The translations under genes were made by a program, and so were the position numbers. The notes under the pieces were generated by a model. It worked only from the letters and a program-made list of their open reading frames with translations. It was not told the origin of the DNA and ran no database searches. Positions 1 to 8,353 of a stretch of DNA of 64,000 nt are shown here, piece by piece. Source of the DNA: UBA5078 sp051252515 (GTDB lineage: Bacteria > Pseudomonadota > Gammaproteobacteria > Pseudomonadales > Pseudohongiellaceae). The stretch is taken from assembly GCA_051252515.1 (NCBI GenBank), contig JBPOFS010000006.1, forward strand, positions 62,001 through 126,000, given 5' to 3'. How positions within the stretch are numbered: position 1 is the stretch's first letter; the number at the start of each line of letters is the position of its first letter.

Positions 1-472
1 ATCCGGCTCGGTGGTATGGGTGCGAATTAAGAATACTCCAAGCCCTGTAAACTTGTTCAGCGACCAAGATTCTCACCAACGGGTGCGGCAATGTTAACGC
101 AGAGAGCGACCATTTCTCGTTCGCTCGTGCAACACACTCAGCCCCTAAACCATCAGGGCCACCTACCAACAAGGTGACATGCTGGCCTTGCATCCTTATC
201 GCGTCAAAGCGACTCGCCAACTCTTCAGTGCTCAGCACTTTTCCTCCTACCTCCATTGCCACCACGTAATCTTGTGGCCGTACACGGCTCAGGAGAGCGT
301 CGGATTCCTTTCGAATGGCTTGGGCAACATCAATACTTTTCCCGCGCTTAGCCATCGGGACTTCTGTCACACTGAAATTAAAGTCCGAGGGTAACCGTTT
401 AGCATACTCAGTCACCCCCTCTTCAACCCACCGCGGCATCCGAGTCCCTATCGAGAGTAGATTAATCTTCAT
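1..472 (-). CDS. rlmH: 23S rRNA (pseudouridine1915-N3)-methyltransferase RlmH, 3' end cut by window
   Basis: RlmH is a small SPOUT-fold enzyme that methylates pseudouridine 1915 in helix 69 of 23S rRNA on the assembled ribosome, using SAM. The reverse strand translates from ATG at 470-472 as MKINLLSIGTRMPRW and runs without a stop to the window edge. Near the visible end it shows the family's HPYHR motif, preceded by a VGGPDG glycine-rich SAM-knot segment. About 157 codons are visible, which is the usual family length, so only the stop codon or a few residues should be missing. Its first 11 bases overlap the end of rsfS, the usual arrangement in Gammaproteobacteria, so the two are probably translated from one mRNA. 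Confidence 0.95.
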   Translation of the reverse strand, partial: MKINLLSIGTRMPRWVEEGVTEYAKRLPSDFNFSVTEVPMAKRGKSIDVAQAIRKESDALLSRVRPQDYVVAMEVGGKVLSTEELASRFDAIRMQGQHVTLLVGGPDGLGAECVARANEKWSLSALTLPHPLVRILVAEQVYRAWSILNSHPYHRAG

Positions 473-833
473 CGCTGTCTGGCTTATCCATTGCGATCTC
501 GCCAGGTCTAGATTCAAAACTCCATAAATCTTCGAGACTATATTGTGCCCGTGTGCGTGCCAGCATGAGATGTGCCACAACGCCACCGAGGTCCACTAAT
601 ATCCATTCTGCTTGTTGGCGACCTTCATCACCAAGTACAGGTTCGCCGGCGGCCTTAACTGCTCGCCCCAACTCATCAGCCATCGAACGCAAATGCGTCG
701 TAGATGAACCCGTTACAATCACCATGTAATCTGTCACTTGCGTGAGTTTTTCCACGTCCAGACAAACAATATCTTGTCCTTTCATCTCTTCAAATGATTG
801 CACTGCAAGCTCTGACAATTGTTTTGTATTCAA
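462..833 (-). CDS. rsfS: Ribosomal silencing factor RsfS
   Basis: RsfS binds ribosomal protein uL14 (L14) on the large subunit and blocks subunit joining when nutrients are short. The 123-residue product has the family core, including KGQDIVCLDV, TDYMVIVTGSS and AEWILVDLGG, and is slightly longer than E. coli RsfS because of a short acidic tail (DKPDSDED). The best start is a TTG at 831-833; the next ATG (residue 17) would remove the first helix. The gene lies between nadD and rlmH, overlaps rlmH by 11 bases, and is probably the third gene of a proA-nadD-rsfS-rlmH transcript. Confidence 0.95.
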   Translation of the reverse strand: MNTKQLSELAVQSFEEMKGQDIVCLDVEKLTQVTDYMVIVTGSSTTHLRSMADELGRAVKAAGEPVLGDEGRQQAEWILVDLGGVVAHLMLARTRAQYSLEDLWSFESRPGEIAMDKPDSDED

Positions 834-887
834 ACCGAGTATTTTCCTATCTAGTATGAAGCTGACCGATGTCAGCTCTGTATTGGC

Positions 888-1547
888 TTAATCCTGCGAT
901 TGAGCCCTGTTTTGGTATAACGAATTTGCTTTTATATAATCTGCCACCGCTGCCGGTATTTGCTGAGCCACGGAGGGATTAGCGTTCAAACTTTCACGAA
1001 CTTGGGTCGAGGAAATTTCTAACTTTGGCTCACTTAAGCGCCATATTCTGCCTTGAGGCACGCTAAAGAAACGGTCGACGGAGTTCACTTCCCGATACTG
1101 CAAGTCTATCTCTAGTTCGGGATCGATTTGCACTAATGGTCCAGCCCGATCCAATACCAACACGCTCCCTAAGGCAAACAAGGCCTGCCAATTATGCCAC
1201 TGAGGCAAATTGGCAAAAGCGTCAATTCCGAGCACTAACACTAACATGGCGCCAGGATTATCGTTGGCAACAGAGACGAGCGTATCAACTGTATAGGAGA
1301 CACCCTCACGACGACACTCTCTATCGTCGACCTTCACTTTACGGATCCCCGCAGTGGCTAGCCGTAGCATCTCCAGTCGCTGCTCTGCACTCGCATTAGC
1401 AGCGCTACGGTGATTAGGCACATGGCATGGCACCATATACAGCACATCAAGATCTAACACTTGAATCGCTATCTTGGCGGCCTCGACATGAGCATTGTGA
1501 ACAGGATCAAACATGCCTCCCATCACACCGATACGCCTTAAGCCCAT
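888..1547 (-). CDS. nadD: Nicotinate-nucleotide adenylyltransferase NadD
   Basis: NadD transfers AMP from ATP to nicotinate mononucleotide, giving deamido-NAD in NAD biosynthesis. The 219-residue protein opens with the nucleotidyltransferase motif GGMFDPVHNAH (residues 10-20) and carries the second signature ISSTQVRES near the C-terminus. Both are typical of the family, as is the length. The gene sits 43 bp after proA on the same strand, with rsfS 54 bp downstream. nadC, another NAD-pathway gene, is present at 51.3 kb, so two steps of the same pathway fall in this window at separate loci. Confidence 0.96.
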   Translation of the reverse strand: MGLRRIGVMGGMFDPVHNAHVEAAKIAIQVLDLDVLYMVPCHVPNHRSAANASAEQRLEMLRLATAGIRKVKVDDRECRREGVSYTVDTLVSVANDNPGAMLVLVLGIDAFANLPQWHNWQALFALGSVLVLDRAGPLVQIDPELEIDLQYREVNSVDRFFSVPQGRIWRLSEPKLEISSTQVRESLNANPSVAQQIPAAVADYIKANSLYQNRAQSQD

Positions 1548-1590
1548 GCCTTACCTCATCCCAAATTCACAAAACTAACGAAAAAACCTT

Positions 1591-2886
1591 CTATACACGA
1601 ATTTGCCCATCACCAAGCACGATGTACTTTTGTGATGTTAGCCCTTCAAGACCAACAGGCCCACGCGCATGAAGCTTATCTGTCGAAATCCCGATCTCTG
1701 CGCCTAACCCATACTCAAAACCATCCGCGAATCGGGTTGACGTATTGACCATGACAGAGCTTGAGTCGACTTCTCTTAAAAACCGCTGTGCGTGAGAGAA
1801 GTCTTCAGTGACGATCGCTTCCGTGTGGGCAGAGCTATACTGAGCGATATGATCCATGGCCTCGTCGAGACTAGACACCACTTTCACTGCGAGGATCGGG
1901 GCTAAAAACTCAGTCTCCCAATCAGATTCCTGAGCCGCGACAGCTCCCGTCATTAGCGCCAATGCCTTTTCACATGCTCGCAGCTCGACACCCGCCTCAC
2001 GATACGCTTGCGCTAAGGACGGCAAGATCGCTTGCGCGATGCCCTCAGCCACCAATAAGGTTTCCATTGTATTACACGTGCCATAACGTGACGTCTTAGC
2101 GTTCACCGCAATATCAAAGGCTTTCTTGAGATCGGCCTTGTCATCAATATAAACGTGGCAGTTGCCGTCAAGGTGTTTAATGACAGGAACTCGCGCGTCG
2201 GCAGTGATCCGTTCAATCAAAGATTTGCCCCCACGAGGCACAATGACATCGACATATTCAGGCATCGCAATCAAACGTCCTACCGCCGCACGATCGGTTG
2301 TCTCTACCACTTGCACAGCATTCTGATCGATCCCTGCGGCAAGTAACCCTGCATGAATACACTTGGCTAAGGCTTGGTTTGAATGAATGGACTCAGACCC
2401 GCCGCGCAGTATTACCGCATTGCCTGATTTCAGACATAGGCTTGCCGCTTCGCAGGTCACGTTGGGACGAGATTCATAAATCATCCCAACCACGCCTAGA
2501 GGCACACGCATTTTGCCAACTTGGATACCCGTGGGCTGAAAACGCATGTCACTGACTTCACCAATCGGATCCGGCAGACTCGCCACTTGCAAAAGCCCTT
2601 CGATCATATTGTCAAAACGGGCGGGGGTAAGCTCTAAGCGGTCAAGCATGGCATTGTCCAAGCCTTTGCTTTTCCCATTAGCTAAATCCAAGGCGTTGGC
2701 TTGGATAATATTCTCGCGTTGCGCGTCTATGGCCTCAGCGATCGCCTGCAGCGCCGCATTCTTTTGCGCGGTCTGCGCGCGAGCCACTGTTCGTGCCGCA
2801 CGACGCGCCTGCTGACCCAATCGCGTCATATAGGAGTCAACATCCTCCGCTTGTGCCGCTGAGGAAGTCTGATCATTGCTTGTCAT
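1591..2886 (-). CDS. proA: Gamma-glutamyl phosphate reductase ProA
   Basis: ProA reduces gamma-glutamyl phosphate to glutamate semialdehyde with NADPH, the second step of proline synthesis. The product of 431 residues matches the family and contains the catalytic cysteine in SRYGTCNTMET and the conserved PRGGKSLIERI segment. I place the start at ATG 2884-2886 (MTSNDQ); an in-frame GTG 36 bases upstream adds residues unlike the family and has no well-spaced Shine-Dalgarno. A promoter with a perfect TATAAT lies about 70 bp upstream. The glutamate kinase gene proB is not adjacent; Gammaproteobacteria with this order often carry it near obg. Confidence 0.95.
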   Translation of the reverse strand: MTSNDQTSSAAQAEDVDSYMTRLGQQARRAARTVARAQTAQKNAALQAIAEAIDAQRENIIQANALDLANGKSKGLDNAMLDRLELTPARFDNMIEGLLQVASLPDPIGEVSDMRFQPTGIQVGKMRVPLGVVGMIYESRPNVTCEAASLCLKSGNAVILRGGSESIHSNQALAKCIHAGLLAAGIDQNAVQVVETTDRAAVGRLIAMPEYVDVIVPRGGKSLIERITADARVPVIKHLDGNCHVYIDDKADLKKAFDIAVNAKTSRYGTCNTMETLLVAEGIAQAILPSLAQAYREAGVELRACEKALALMTGAVAAQESDWETEFLAPILAVKVVSSLDEAMDHIAQYSSAHTEAIVTEDFSHAQRFLREVDSSSVMVNTSTRFADGFEYGLGAEIGISTDKLHARGPVGLEGLTSQKYIVLGDGQIRV

Positions 2887-2940
2887 GAGAAAACCTGTGC
2901 TATTGCAAATTACACGGACCACACCTCAAATCCGTGTAGA

Positions 2941-2954
2941 CCGCTTTAAAGCGG
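2941..2954. promoter_or_regulatory. Perfect 14-bp palindrome at the proA promoter
   Basis: CCGCTTTAAAGCGG reads the same on both strands. It begins 55 bp before the proA ATG and just downstream of the TATAAT at 2957-2962 (read on the minus strand), so it would cover the transcription start. It could be an operator or a short leader hairpin. I do not recognise the regulator. Confidence 0.4.
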
Positions 2955-2956
2955 AC

Positions 2957-2986
2957 ATTATAGCCCTTGAGCACAGTGACAGACAA
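2957..2986 (-). promoter_or_regulatory. Candidate sigma-70 promoter of proA-nadD-rsfS-rlmH
   Basis: On the minus strand a TATAAT -10 box (2957-2962) follows TTGTCT (2981-2986) with an 18-bp spacer. It lies in the gap between the DUF523 gene and proA, pointing into proA. The -10 is a perfect match and the -35 matches at about four of six positions. Confidence 0.5.
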
Positions 2987-3004
2987 AGCATTACGAGGCT
3001 TGGA

Positions 3005-4000
3005 TCAAATATCGTTCTGCAAACTCAACTCGGCGGGATACGGACGCATATACCAAGAGTCACGAATATAGTCATTGGGGAATTTTCGGAAGTAATGATT
3101 CAAGAGCGTAATGGGCACAATCAAGGGTAATTGGCCACGTAAATACTGCGCAAATGATTCGTTAAGCTCCGCTTTGTCGGCCGCATCTAAAGCATTTTTT
3201 AGATAGCCTTGGATATGCTGCAACACATTGACGTGACGCCCACGAGACGCACGAATTTTAAGGGCTGCCATCAAGTCACGGATATAAGTTTCACTGGTCT
3301 GCTGGATGTTCGACTTATTCGCTGCCGCCACCAATGGTCCTAGAGATTTATAGGTTGTCAGGCAATGGCTCATCAAAATAAGCTTATGACGCGCATGAAA
3401 CGTCACCAACCCGCGCACTGTGAGCCCTTCCCGCAATAGATCCCGCCAGCGCCACATCACATAAACGCGTTGAATGAAGTTTTCCCGCAATACTGGGTCC
3501 CCTAGACGGCCCTCTTCCTCCACTGGAAGATTGGGAAACTGACTCATTAAATTGGCCGCATAGATTCCCACACCATCACGGCGAGGAGCAGGGCCATCGT
3601 AGACTTTTACTCGCTCCATTCCACAACTGGGGGACGACTTTTTAAGAATATACCCGCACAGCTCCTCTTGCCATGGCCGCTGTTCACGTGCACAGTCATT
3701 CAGTGCTTGTGTGTAGTCTAATGATTCATCGACACTCGACACACACCGCACGTCACCATCTTTCGCAATTAAGCGAATAGGACGACGCGGTATTCCAAGT
3801 CCAATACTCACCTCTGGACAAAAACGGCGAAACTCAAAGTACTGACCTAATGTTTTAGAGACAAAATGATCGAGCTGATGCTGACCATCAAAGCGGACTT
3901 TATCGCCGAGCAAACAACTGCTAATTCCCACAGGAATTCTGGAAATGGGCTCTACATTGCCCTCAAGGTCGCTCACTGGCTGATCAATAACTTCGTTCAT
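3005..4000 (-). CDS. DUF523-DUF1722 fusion protein (TudS-like domain plus YbgA-like domain)
   Basis: The 331-residue protein joins an N-terminal DUF523 domain (about 20-170) to a C-terminal DUF1722 domain (about 190-310), like larger relatives of E. coli YbgA. DUF523 includes the [4Fe-4S] thiouracil desulfurase TudS. Three cysteines in the expected contexts are visible: Cys29 (SSCLLG), Cys61 (FCPEV) and Cys126 (SPSCG). This supports an iron-sulfur cluster by inference; the substrate here is unknown. The ATG at 3998-4000 has a good GAGGAG ribosome-binding site. The gene follows a small membrane protein by 27 bp and precedes proA. In many bacteria this family is found near photolyase; none is visible here. 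Confidence 0.85.
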   Translation of the reverse strand: MNEVIDQPVSDLEGNVEPISRIPVGISSCLLGDKVRFDGQHQLDHFVSKTLGQYFEFRRFCPEVSIGLGIPRRPIRLIAKDGDVRCVSSVDESLDYTQALNDCAREQRPWQEELCGYILKKSSPSCGMERVKVYDGPAPRRDGVGIYAANLMSQFPNLPVEEEGRLGDPVLRENFIQRVYVMWRWRDLLREGLTVRGLVTFHARHKLILMSHCLTTYKSLGPLVAAANKSNIQQTSETYIRDLMAALKIRASRGRHVNVLQHIQGYLKNALDAADKAELNESFAQYLRGQLPLIVPITLLNHYFRKFPNDYIRDSWYMRPYPAELSLQNDI

Positions 4001-4027
4001 GCAATGCTCCTCTAATTGCCCAAGGGC

Positions 4028-4492
4028 TTACTCGGTTCGCGCATTAATCTCCACGATCCTGTCTACTTCATCGCGAAAATTGGGCGAATAATTCATTCGT
4101 GTGGCGATCCAAGAATCTCGTACCAGTTTTGTACGCATCGTCTCTGCCCAACGATTCATTCGGGGCTCGAATTCATCCCGATCAAACAACCCTTGTTGAA
4201 ATTGATAATAGCTGTTCTCCCATTCTCGCCAGACTCCTGCGATAAAATAACCATGCTGCACACCCTCTGCAGGAGTTAGGGGCTCGCCACTTGCTGCCTT
4301 GGCAATGGTCTGCGCAAGATCGATCTCGGTTGCTACCCACTCCGAAAACATCATTTGCTTCTCTGAGATCGAGTCACGAGTTTGGGATTTCATCATCTCA
4401 GTGTTTTGTCGTATCTCCAGGCCTAAGAATACGATCCCTAATATTACGGCCCCGCTTGCCGATAAGTTCACCCAATCATTAGTTTTTTTCAT
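4028..4492 (-). CDS. Small membrane-anchored protein of unknown function
   Basis: I do not recognise a named family. The 154-residue product begins MKKTNDWVN and has one hydrophobic helix at about residues 9-26 (SGAVILGIVFLGLEI), followed by a soluble part rich in Trp, Glu and Arg (VWREWENSYYQFQ, EFEPRMNRWAETMR). This fits a single-pass inner-membrane anchor with a helical domain. The start at 4492 is chosen because AAGGGG precedes it and because the TM helix then sits at the N-terminus. It begins 10 bp after the GIY-YIG gene stop, so it is likely in the same operon (MBL hydrolase, GIY-YIG, this gene, DUF523-DUF1722). Confidence 0.7.
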   Translation of the reverse strand: MKKTNDWVNLSASGAVILGIVFLGLEIRQNTEMMKSQTRDSISEKQMMFSEWVATEIDLAQTIAKAASGEPLTPAEGVQHGYFIAGVWREWENSYYQFQQGLFDRDEFEPRMNRWAETMRTKLVRDSWIATRMNYSPNFRDEVDRIVEINARTE

Positions 4493-4502
4493 TGTTAACC
4501 CC

Positions 4503-4817
4503 TTAGCCCTTCGGTTGTTTATCCTGCTGACTTTTGGCAAACAGAGCATGAATCTCAGAGTTATTGGCGATGAGGTTCTCTTTAATCTTACGAGGCTGTT
4601 TCTTTAACCAAATCTCTATACGTGTCGCCTCGGCTCGCCCCTCGACATGGGCTTGATAGACCAGGCTAAGAGGCCCCTTCCCGCGCAGATATCGAGCCCC
4701 CTTTGGCGCTCCTTCCTGATGCTCGCTCAATCGCCTTTGTACATCGGTACTAATCCCAGCGTACAACGTGCCATTACGACAACGAATGAGGTATACAAAC
4801 CACTGCTTTGAACTCAT
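4503..4817 (-). CDS. GIY-YIG domain protein, YhbQ/UPF0213 type
   Basis: This 104-residue protein consists of one GIY-YIG nuclease-fold domain. The signature appears in variant form as VYLIRC (residues 8-13) and YAGISTDVQRRLSEH (residues 19-33), with the conserved Arg and a Glu in the following helix (ATRIEIWLKK). The stand-alone YhbQ type is chromosomal and is not a homing endonuclease; relatives have been linked to DNA damage response, but the role here is not shown. It overlaps the upstream MBL gene by 4 bases, which implies translational coupling. The C-terminal tail is Lys/Gln-rich. Confidence 0.88.
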   Translation of the reverse strand: MSSKQWFVYLIRCRNGTLYAGISTDVQRRLSEHQEGAPKGARYLRGKGPLSLVYQAHVEGRAEATRIEIWLKKQPRKIKENLIANNSEIHALFAKSQQDKQPKG

Positions 4818-5719
4818 CGGATGCTCGAACTCTTAATGATCCAACCATCAGCGCGCTGCTCGGCCTCAGCCTCAGCTTCAAGTTTGAGCAAGTGGGCATA
4901 TAAGGTTTTCTGTGCCCACGGCAATAAATGCGCTGCCACATCGTCATAGACCCTTTCGGTCAAGGTCTCGATTGGGAGTGGACCCGAATCGCTAGCGGCC
5001 ACTAATGCACGGCGTAATTTAGATTCACGGCCCACTCGATGGCGAATCAATTTGTCGATTTCCCGATAGGGCTTGGTCATGACTCGTCCGTGGGCAGGCG
5101 CAAGCGATCGGAGCGTTTCACTCTTTAGACGCTCCAATGACTGCAAGTAATCGCGCATATTGCCATCGGGAGGAAGAATGACCGGTGTCGTGCCCTCAAG
5201 AATATGATCCCCGGTAAACAACATCGCCTCTGATTCGAGCAGAAAACACAGATGGTTCGACACATGTCCCGGCGTATGGAGCAATTTGATGGCGAACTCA
5301 TTGTTCACGATCCTTTCGCTGTCGACATAACGGCGCGAGGGTTTGAAGCTAGGGTCTTGCCCACTGCCCTGCGGGACCGGCAACCCAACGACTTGAGCAT
5401 CAAAGTGCTCTAGGAGAAGCGCGGTACCCGGCGAGTGATCTGCGTGAGTATGGGTGACGAACACGGCCTCCACAGGACGCCCATCGATAATGTCGACTAA
5501 CCGCGCAATATGCTCGGGGTCTGCAGGTCCAGGGTCTATTACCGCGACACGATCACGGCCCACTAAATAGGTATTAGTCCCCGGCCCAGTCATCGGCCCT
5601 GCGTTACTGCCCAAAATTCGCAATACCTGAGCATTTGCAGTGCAAATGGCAACAGGTACTCCTGCAACAAAATCCTCTAGCACATTCGCCCCCAAGTGAA
5701 ACGCCCTTATATTGGGCAC
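4814..5719 (-). CDS. MBL-fold metallo-hydrolase (LACTB2/glyoxalase II-like)
   Basis: The 301-residue protein has the metallo-beta-lactamase fold. The zinc-binding THTHADHS motif, a later His in TPGHVSNH, and the GDHIL aspartate are all present. A C-terminal helical region of about 60 residues resembles the winged-helix tail of LACTB2-like hydrolases, some of which are RNA endonucleases; other members are thioester hydrolases. The start is a GTG at 5717-5719; an in-frame GTG 12 codons later is also possible, since recognisable homology begins near residue 33. The gene heads the operon with the GIY-YIG protein, which it overlaps by 4 bases. Confidence 0.85.
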   Translation of the reverse strand: MPNIRAFHLGANVLEDFVAGVPVAICTANAQVLRILGSNAGPMTGPGTNTYLVGRDRVAVIDPGPADPEHIARLVDIIDGRPVEAVFVTHTHADHSPGTALLLEHFDAQVVGLPVPQGSGQDPSFKPSRRYVDSERIVNNEFAIKLLHTPGHVSNHLCFLLESEAMLFTGDHILEGTTPVILPPDGNMRDYLQSLERLKSETLRSLAPAHGRVMTKPYREIDKLIRHRVGRESKLRRALVAASDSGPLPIETLTERVYDDVAAHLLPWAQKTLYAHLLKLEAEAEAEQRADGWIIKSSSIR

Positions 5720-5964
5720 CCACCATCATAGCCCGTTTAGAACAAGGCGAAAACCCGTGAAAATTAAGCCTCTAAGCCCACTAAAACCTTACAGGGAATA
5801 CTGGTAATTTATGGCGAATAAGGATATAAAGTGCGCTTTTTAAACCCTAGCGCGTGTGCAAATATTGGTCCTTTCCCGTGTCCTCAGTGTGCCTATTTTT
5901 ACTCTGCGATTCGAAAAAGTATCCTGCCTCCAAACGCGCTAAAACGGTGTAAAAGGTATCTACG

Positions 5965-7143
5965 ATGTTCAAAATAAAGACTTTCAACAAAATCTCAAGC
6001 AAAGGTCTCGTGCGTTTCCCCGGCCGCTATGAAGTAGGTCCAGAAGCTGCCGAAGCAGATGCCATTTTGGTGAGAAGTCACAAACTACAAGAAACAGACG
6101 TCAACCCTAACCTCAAAGCCGTGGCCCGCGCAGGTGCCGGTGTCAATAACGTGCCTGTGGCACACTATACCGAGCAAGGAATCGTCGTATTTAACACCCC
6201 TGGCGCTAACGCCAATGCGGTCAAAGAACTTGTCTTATGTGGCCTTTTGCTTTCTTCACGCGGGATTCTTCCAGGCATGGCCTATGTCAGCACACTCGTT
6301 GACATGCAAGACAATGCCGCGATGTCGAAGCTACTAGAGAAAGAGAAAAGTCGTTTCAAAGGATCTGAGATTGCAGGAAAGACACTCGGTATTGTTGGAC
6401 TCGGAGCAATCGGCTCATTAGTCGCCGAGATGGCCATCGGTCTAGGAATGAAAGTATTGGGTTATGACCCTGCGCTATCTGTTGATGCTGCATGGCGCCT
6501 TCCCAATCAGGTTCGTAAAATTGAAAACCTGACAGCGTTGCTCGCAAACTCCGACTTCGTCAGCCTGCATCTGCCAGTATTAGATTCGACTAGAAACCTT
6601 ATTAACGAAGCCGCTATCTCAAGTATGAAAAAAGGCCTATGCCTATTGAATTTTTCTCGTGATGAAATCGTCGATTCAGCCGCCATCGTCAATGGTCTCG
6701 ATAATGGTTTAATGCGTATGTATGTCAGTGATTTCCCTCGCGCTGAATTAATCAACCGCGACGATGTCATCGTGATGCCGCATATCGGTGCCAGCACAGA
6801 TGAAGCAGAAGATAATTGCGCCATCATGGCCGCCGACCAGCTAATGGATTTCCTTGAGCACGGCAATATTAAAAACTCGGTTAACTTCCCCCACATCGCG
6901 CTCGATCGCGTGGCCGGAGCCGAAAAAGGCACTCGCTTGGCAATCAGTAATAAGAATGTGCCGAAGATGCTTGGACAAATTTTATCGGTCCTTGCCGACC
7001 TAGACGTCAACGTCATCGATATGATTAACCGTAGTAGAAATGAAATTGCCTACAACCTGATTGACGTCGATGCCCCACTGACAGACGAGGCCATCGCTAG
7101 AATCTCAGAGATTCAAAACGTGATTAAGGTCAATGTGCTTTAA
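5965..7143 (+). CDS. serA: D-3-phosphoglycerate dehydrogenase, SerA (short form with ACT domain)
   Basis: SerA oxidises 3-phosphoglycerate to 3-phosphohydroxypyruvate, the first step of serine synthesis. The 392-residue product has the D-2-hydroxyacid dehydrogenase layout: an NAD-binding GLGAIGSLVAEMA loop (about 142-154), the catalytic region ending in MPHIGASTDEAE, and a C-terminal ACT domain (about 320-392) that in this family senses serine. It lacks the extra ASB domain of long forms. Catalytic Arg is in the unusual LNFSRDEIVD, where many relatives have FARGG. The neighbour serC, 74 bp downstream, catalyses the next step, which supports the assignment. Confidence 0.93.
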   Translation: MFKIKTFNKISSKGLVRFPGRYEVGPEAAEADAILVRSHKLQETDVNPNLKAVARAGAGVNNVPVAHYTEQGIVVFNTPGANANAVKELVLCGLLLSSRGILPGMAYVSTLVDMQDNAAMSKLLEKEKSRFKGSEIAGKTLGIVGLGAIGSLVAEMAIGLGMKVLGYDPALSVDAAWRLPNQVRKIENLTALLANSDFVSLHLPVLDSTRNLINEAAISSMKKGLCLLNFSRDEIVDSAAIVNGLDNGLMRMYVSDFPRAELINRDDVIVMPHIGASTDEAEDNCAIMAADQLMDFLEHGNIKNSVNFPHIALDRVAGAEKGTRLAISNKNVPKMLGQILSVLADLDVNVIDMINRSRNEIAYNLIDVDAPLTDEAIARISEIQNVIKVNVL

Positions 7144-7217
7144 CATCGCCGCTAAAAGCGCATAAGCATTACTACATAGATTAAACAGTTTTTTTACTTA
7201 GCAATTAGGATGTCACT

Positions 7218-8306
7218 ATGAAACGCGTATTCAACTTTGGTGCAGGTCCCGCCATGTTGCCAACCTCTGTAATGGAGAAGGCACGTGACGAGTTTCTTAA
7301 CTATAAAGATTTAGGCGCAGGCCTAATCGAGATCAGTCATCGATCTAAACAGTTCGAAGCTGTCATCAACAGAACCGATGAGTTATTCCGTGAGCTGTCA
7401 GGTTTACCAGAAAACTTCAAAATCCTTTATGTTCACGGCGGCGCGCAGATGCAGTTCTCTGCGATTCCAATGAACTTAATTGGACGTAACCCTGCTCATA
7501 AAGCCGCGTATTTAGAAACAGGCAACTTTGCCTCTCTTGCACGCAAGGAAGCCTCTAAGTACGGTAATATTTCAGTCGCAGCTACAAGCGAAGCGAGCAA
7601 TTTCGATCGCATTCCTGACTTTGACCCTGCGAGTCTTGATGCCGACACGTCTTACGTGCACCTCACTAGCAACAACACAATATTTGGTACTCGCTGGAAC
7701 AAGTTCCCAGATACAGGCGACATCCCGTTAGTGGCTGATATGACTTCCGAATTACTGTCTCGTCAATTGGACTATAATCAGTTCGGTGCTATTTTTGCCG
7801 GCCTCCAGAAAAACCTAGGCCCTGCGGGAATGGCCTTAGTCCTAATGCGCGAAGACTTACTAGGCAGCGCACTTCCCTATACGCCTTCCCTACTCGACTA
7901 CGCGGTCTACGAGAAGAGCCACTCTTTGCAGAACACCAACAACACTTTCGCCATCTACATGATGTGCTTAGTGCTCGAGTGGTTAAAAGAGCAAGGCGGC
8001 GTTGCAACAATCGAAGCGCTCAATGAGAAAAAAGCCGCTCTGATTTACGATGCAATCGATAACACTGATTTCTATATTGGGTCTGCGCACAAGGCCGATC
8101 GCTCGGTCATGAACGTGACTTTCAATATCGTCAAACCAGAGCTATCTGACGCATTCCTTAGCGAAGCTAACAAGTTAGGCCTATACGCGTTGAAAGGTCA
8201 CCGTTTGGTTGGTGGCATTCGAGCCTCGATCTATAACGCAATGCCGATAGAAGGCTGCAGGGCGCTAGTAGAGTTTATGAAAGACTTCGAACGTCGCAAC
8301 GGATAA
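7218..8306 (+). CDS. serC: Phosphoserine aminotransferase SerC
   Basis: SerC converts 3-phosphohydroxypyruvate and glutamate to phosphoserine and 2-oxoglutarate, and in many bacteria also acts in pyridoxal phosphate synthesis. The 362-residue protein begins with FNFGAGPAMLP, the family hallmark. It has the PLP lysine in GAIFAGLQKNLGPAG and ends with the substrate-binding GGIRASIYNAMP. Length and sequence are ordinary. It follows serA on the same strand, so the two serine-pathway genes are likely cotranscribed. A 10-bp perfect hairpin follows 4 bp after the stop codon. Confidence 0.97.
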   Translation: MKRVFNFGAGPAMLPTSVMEKARDEFLNYKDLGAGLIEISHRSKQFEAVINRTDELFRELSGLPENFKILYVHGGAQMQFSAIPMNLIGRNPAHKAAYLETGNFASLARKEASKYGNISVAATSEASNFDRIPDFDPASLDADTSYVHLTSNNTIFGTRWNKFPDTGDIPLVADMTSELLSRQLDYNQFGAIFAGLQKNLGPAGMALVLMREDLLGSALPYTPSLLDYAVYEKSHSLQNTNNTFAIYMMCLVLEWLKEQGGVATIEALNEKKAALIYDAIDNTDFYIGSAHKADRSVMNVTFNIVKPELSDAFLSEANKLGLYALKGHRLVGGIRASIYNAMPIEGCRALVEFMKDFERRNG

Positions 8307-8310
8307 TAAA

Positions 8311-8342
8311 AAAGGGGTAGCACACTCTTGTCCTACCCCTTT
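8311..8342 (+). terminator. Hairpin terminator after serC
   Basis: AAAGGGGTAG (8311-8320) pairs perfectly with CTACCCCTTT (8333-8342) around a 12-base loop. Only a short T stretch follows, so termination may be partial. It separates serA-serC from dinB. Confidence 0.65.
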
Positions 8343-8353
8343 CCCATCTTACA

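Noticed and set aside
4503..4817. GIY-YIG protein as a homing endonuclease or mobile element
   Set aside because: It is the stand-alone YhbQ type in a chromosomal operon, with no intron or intein nearby.
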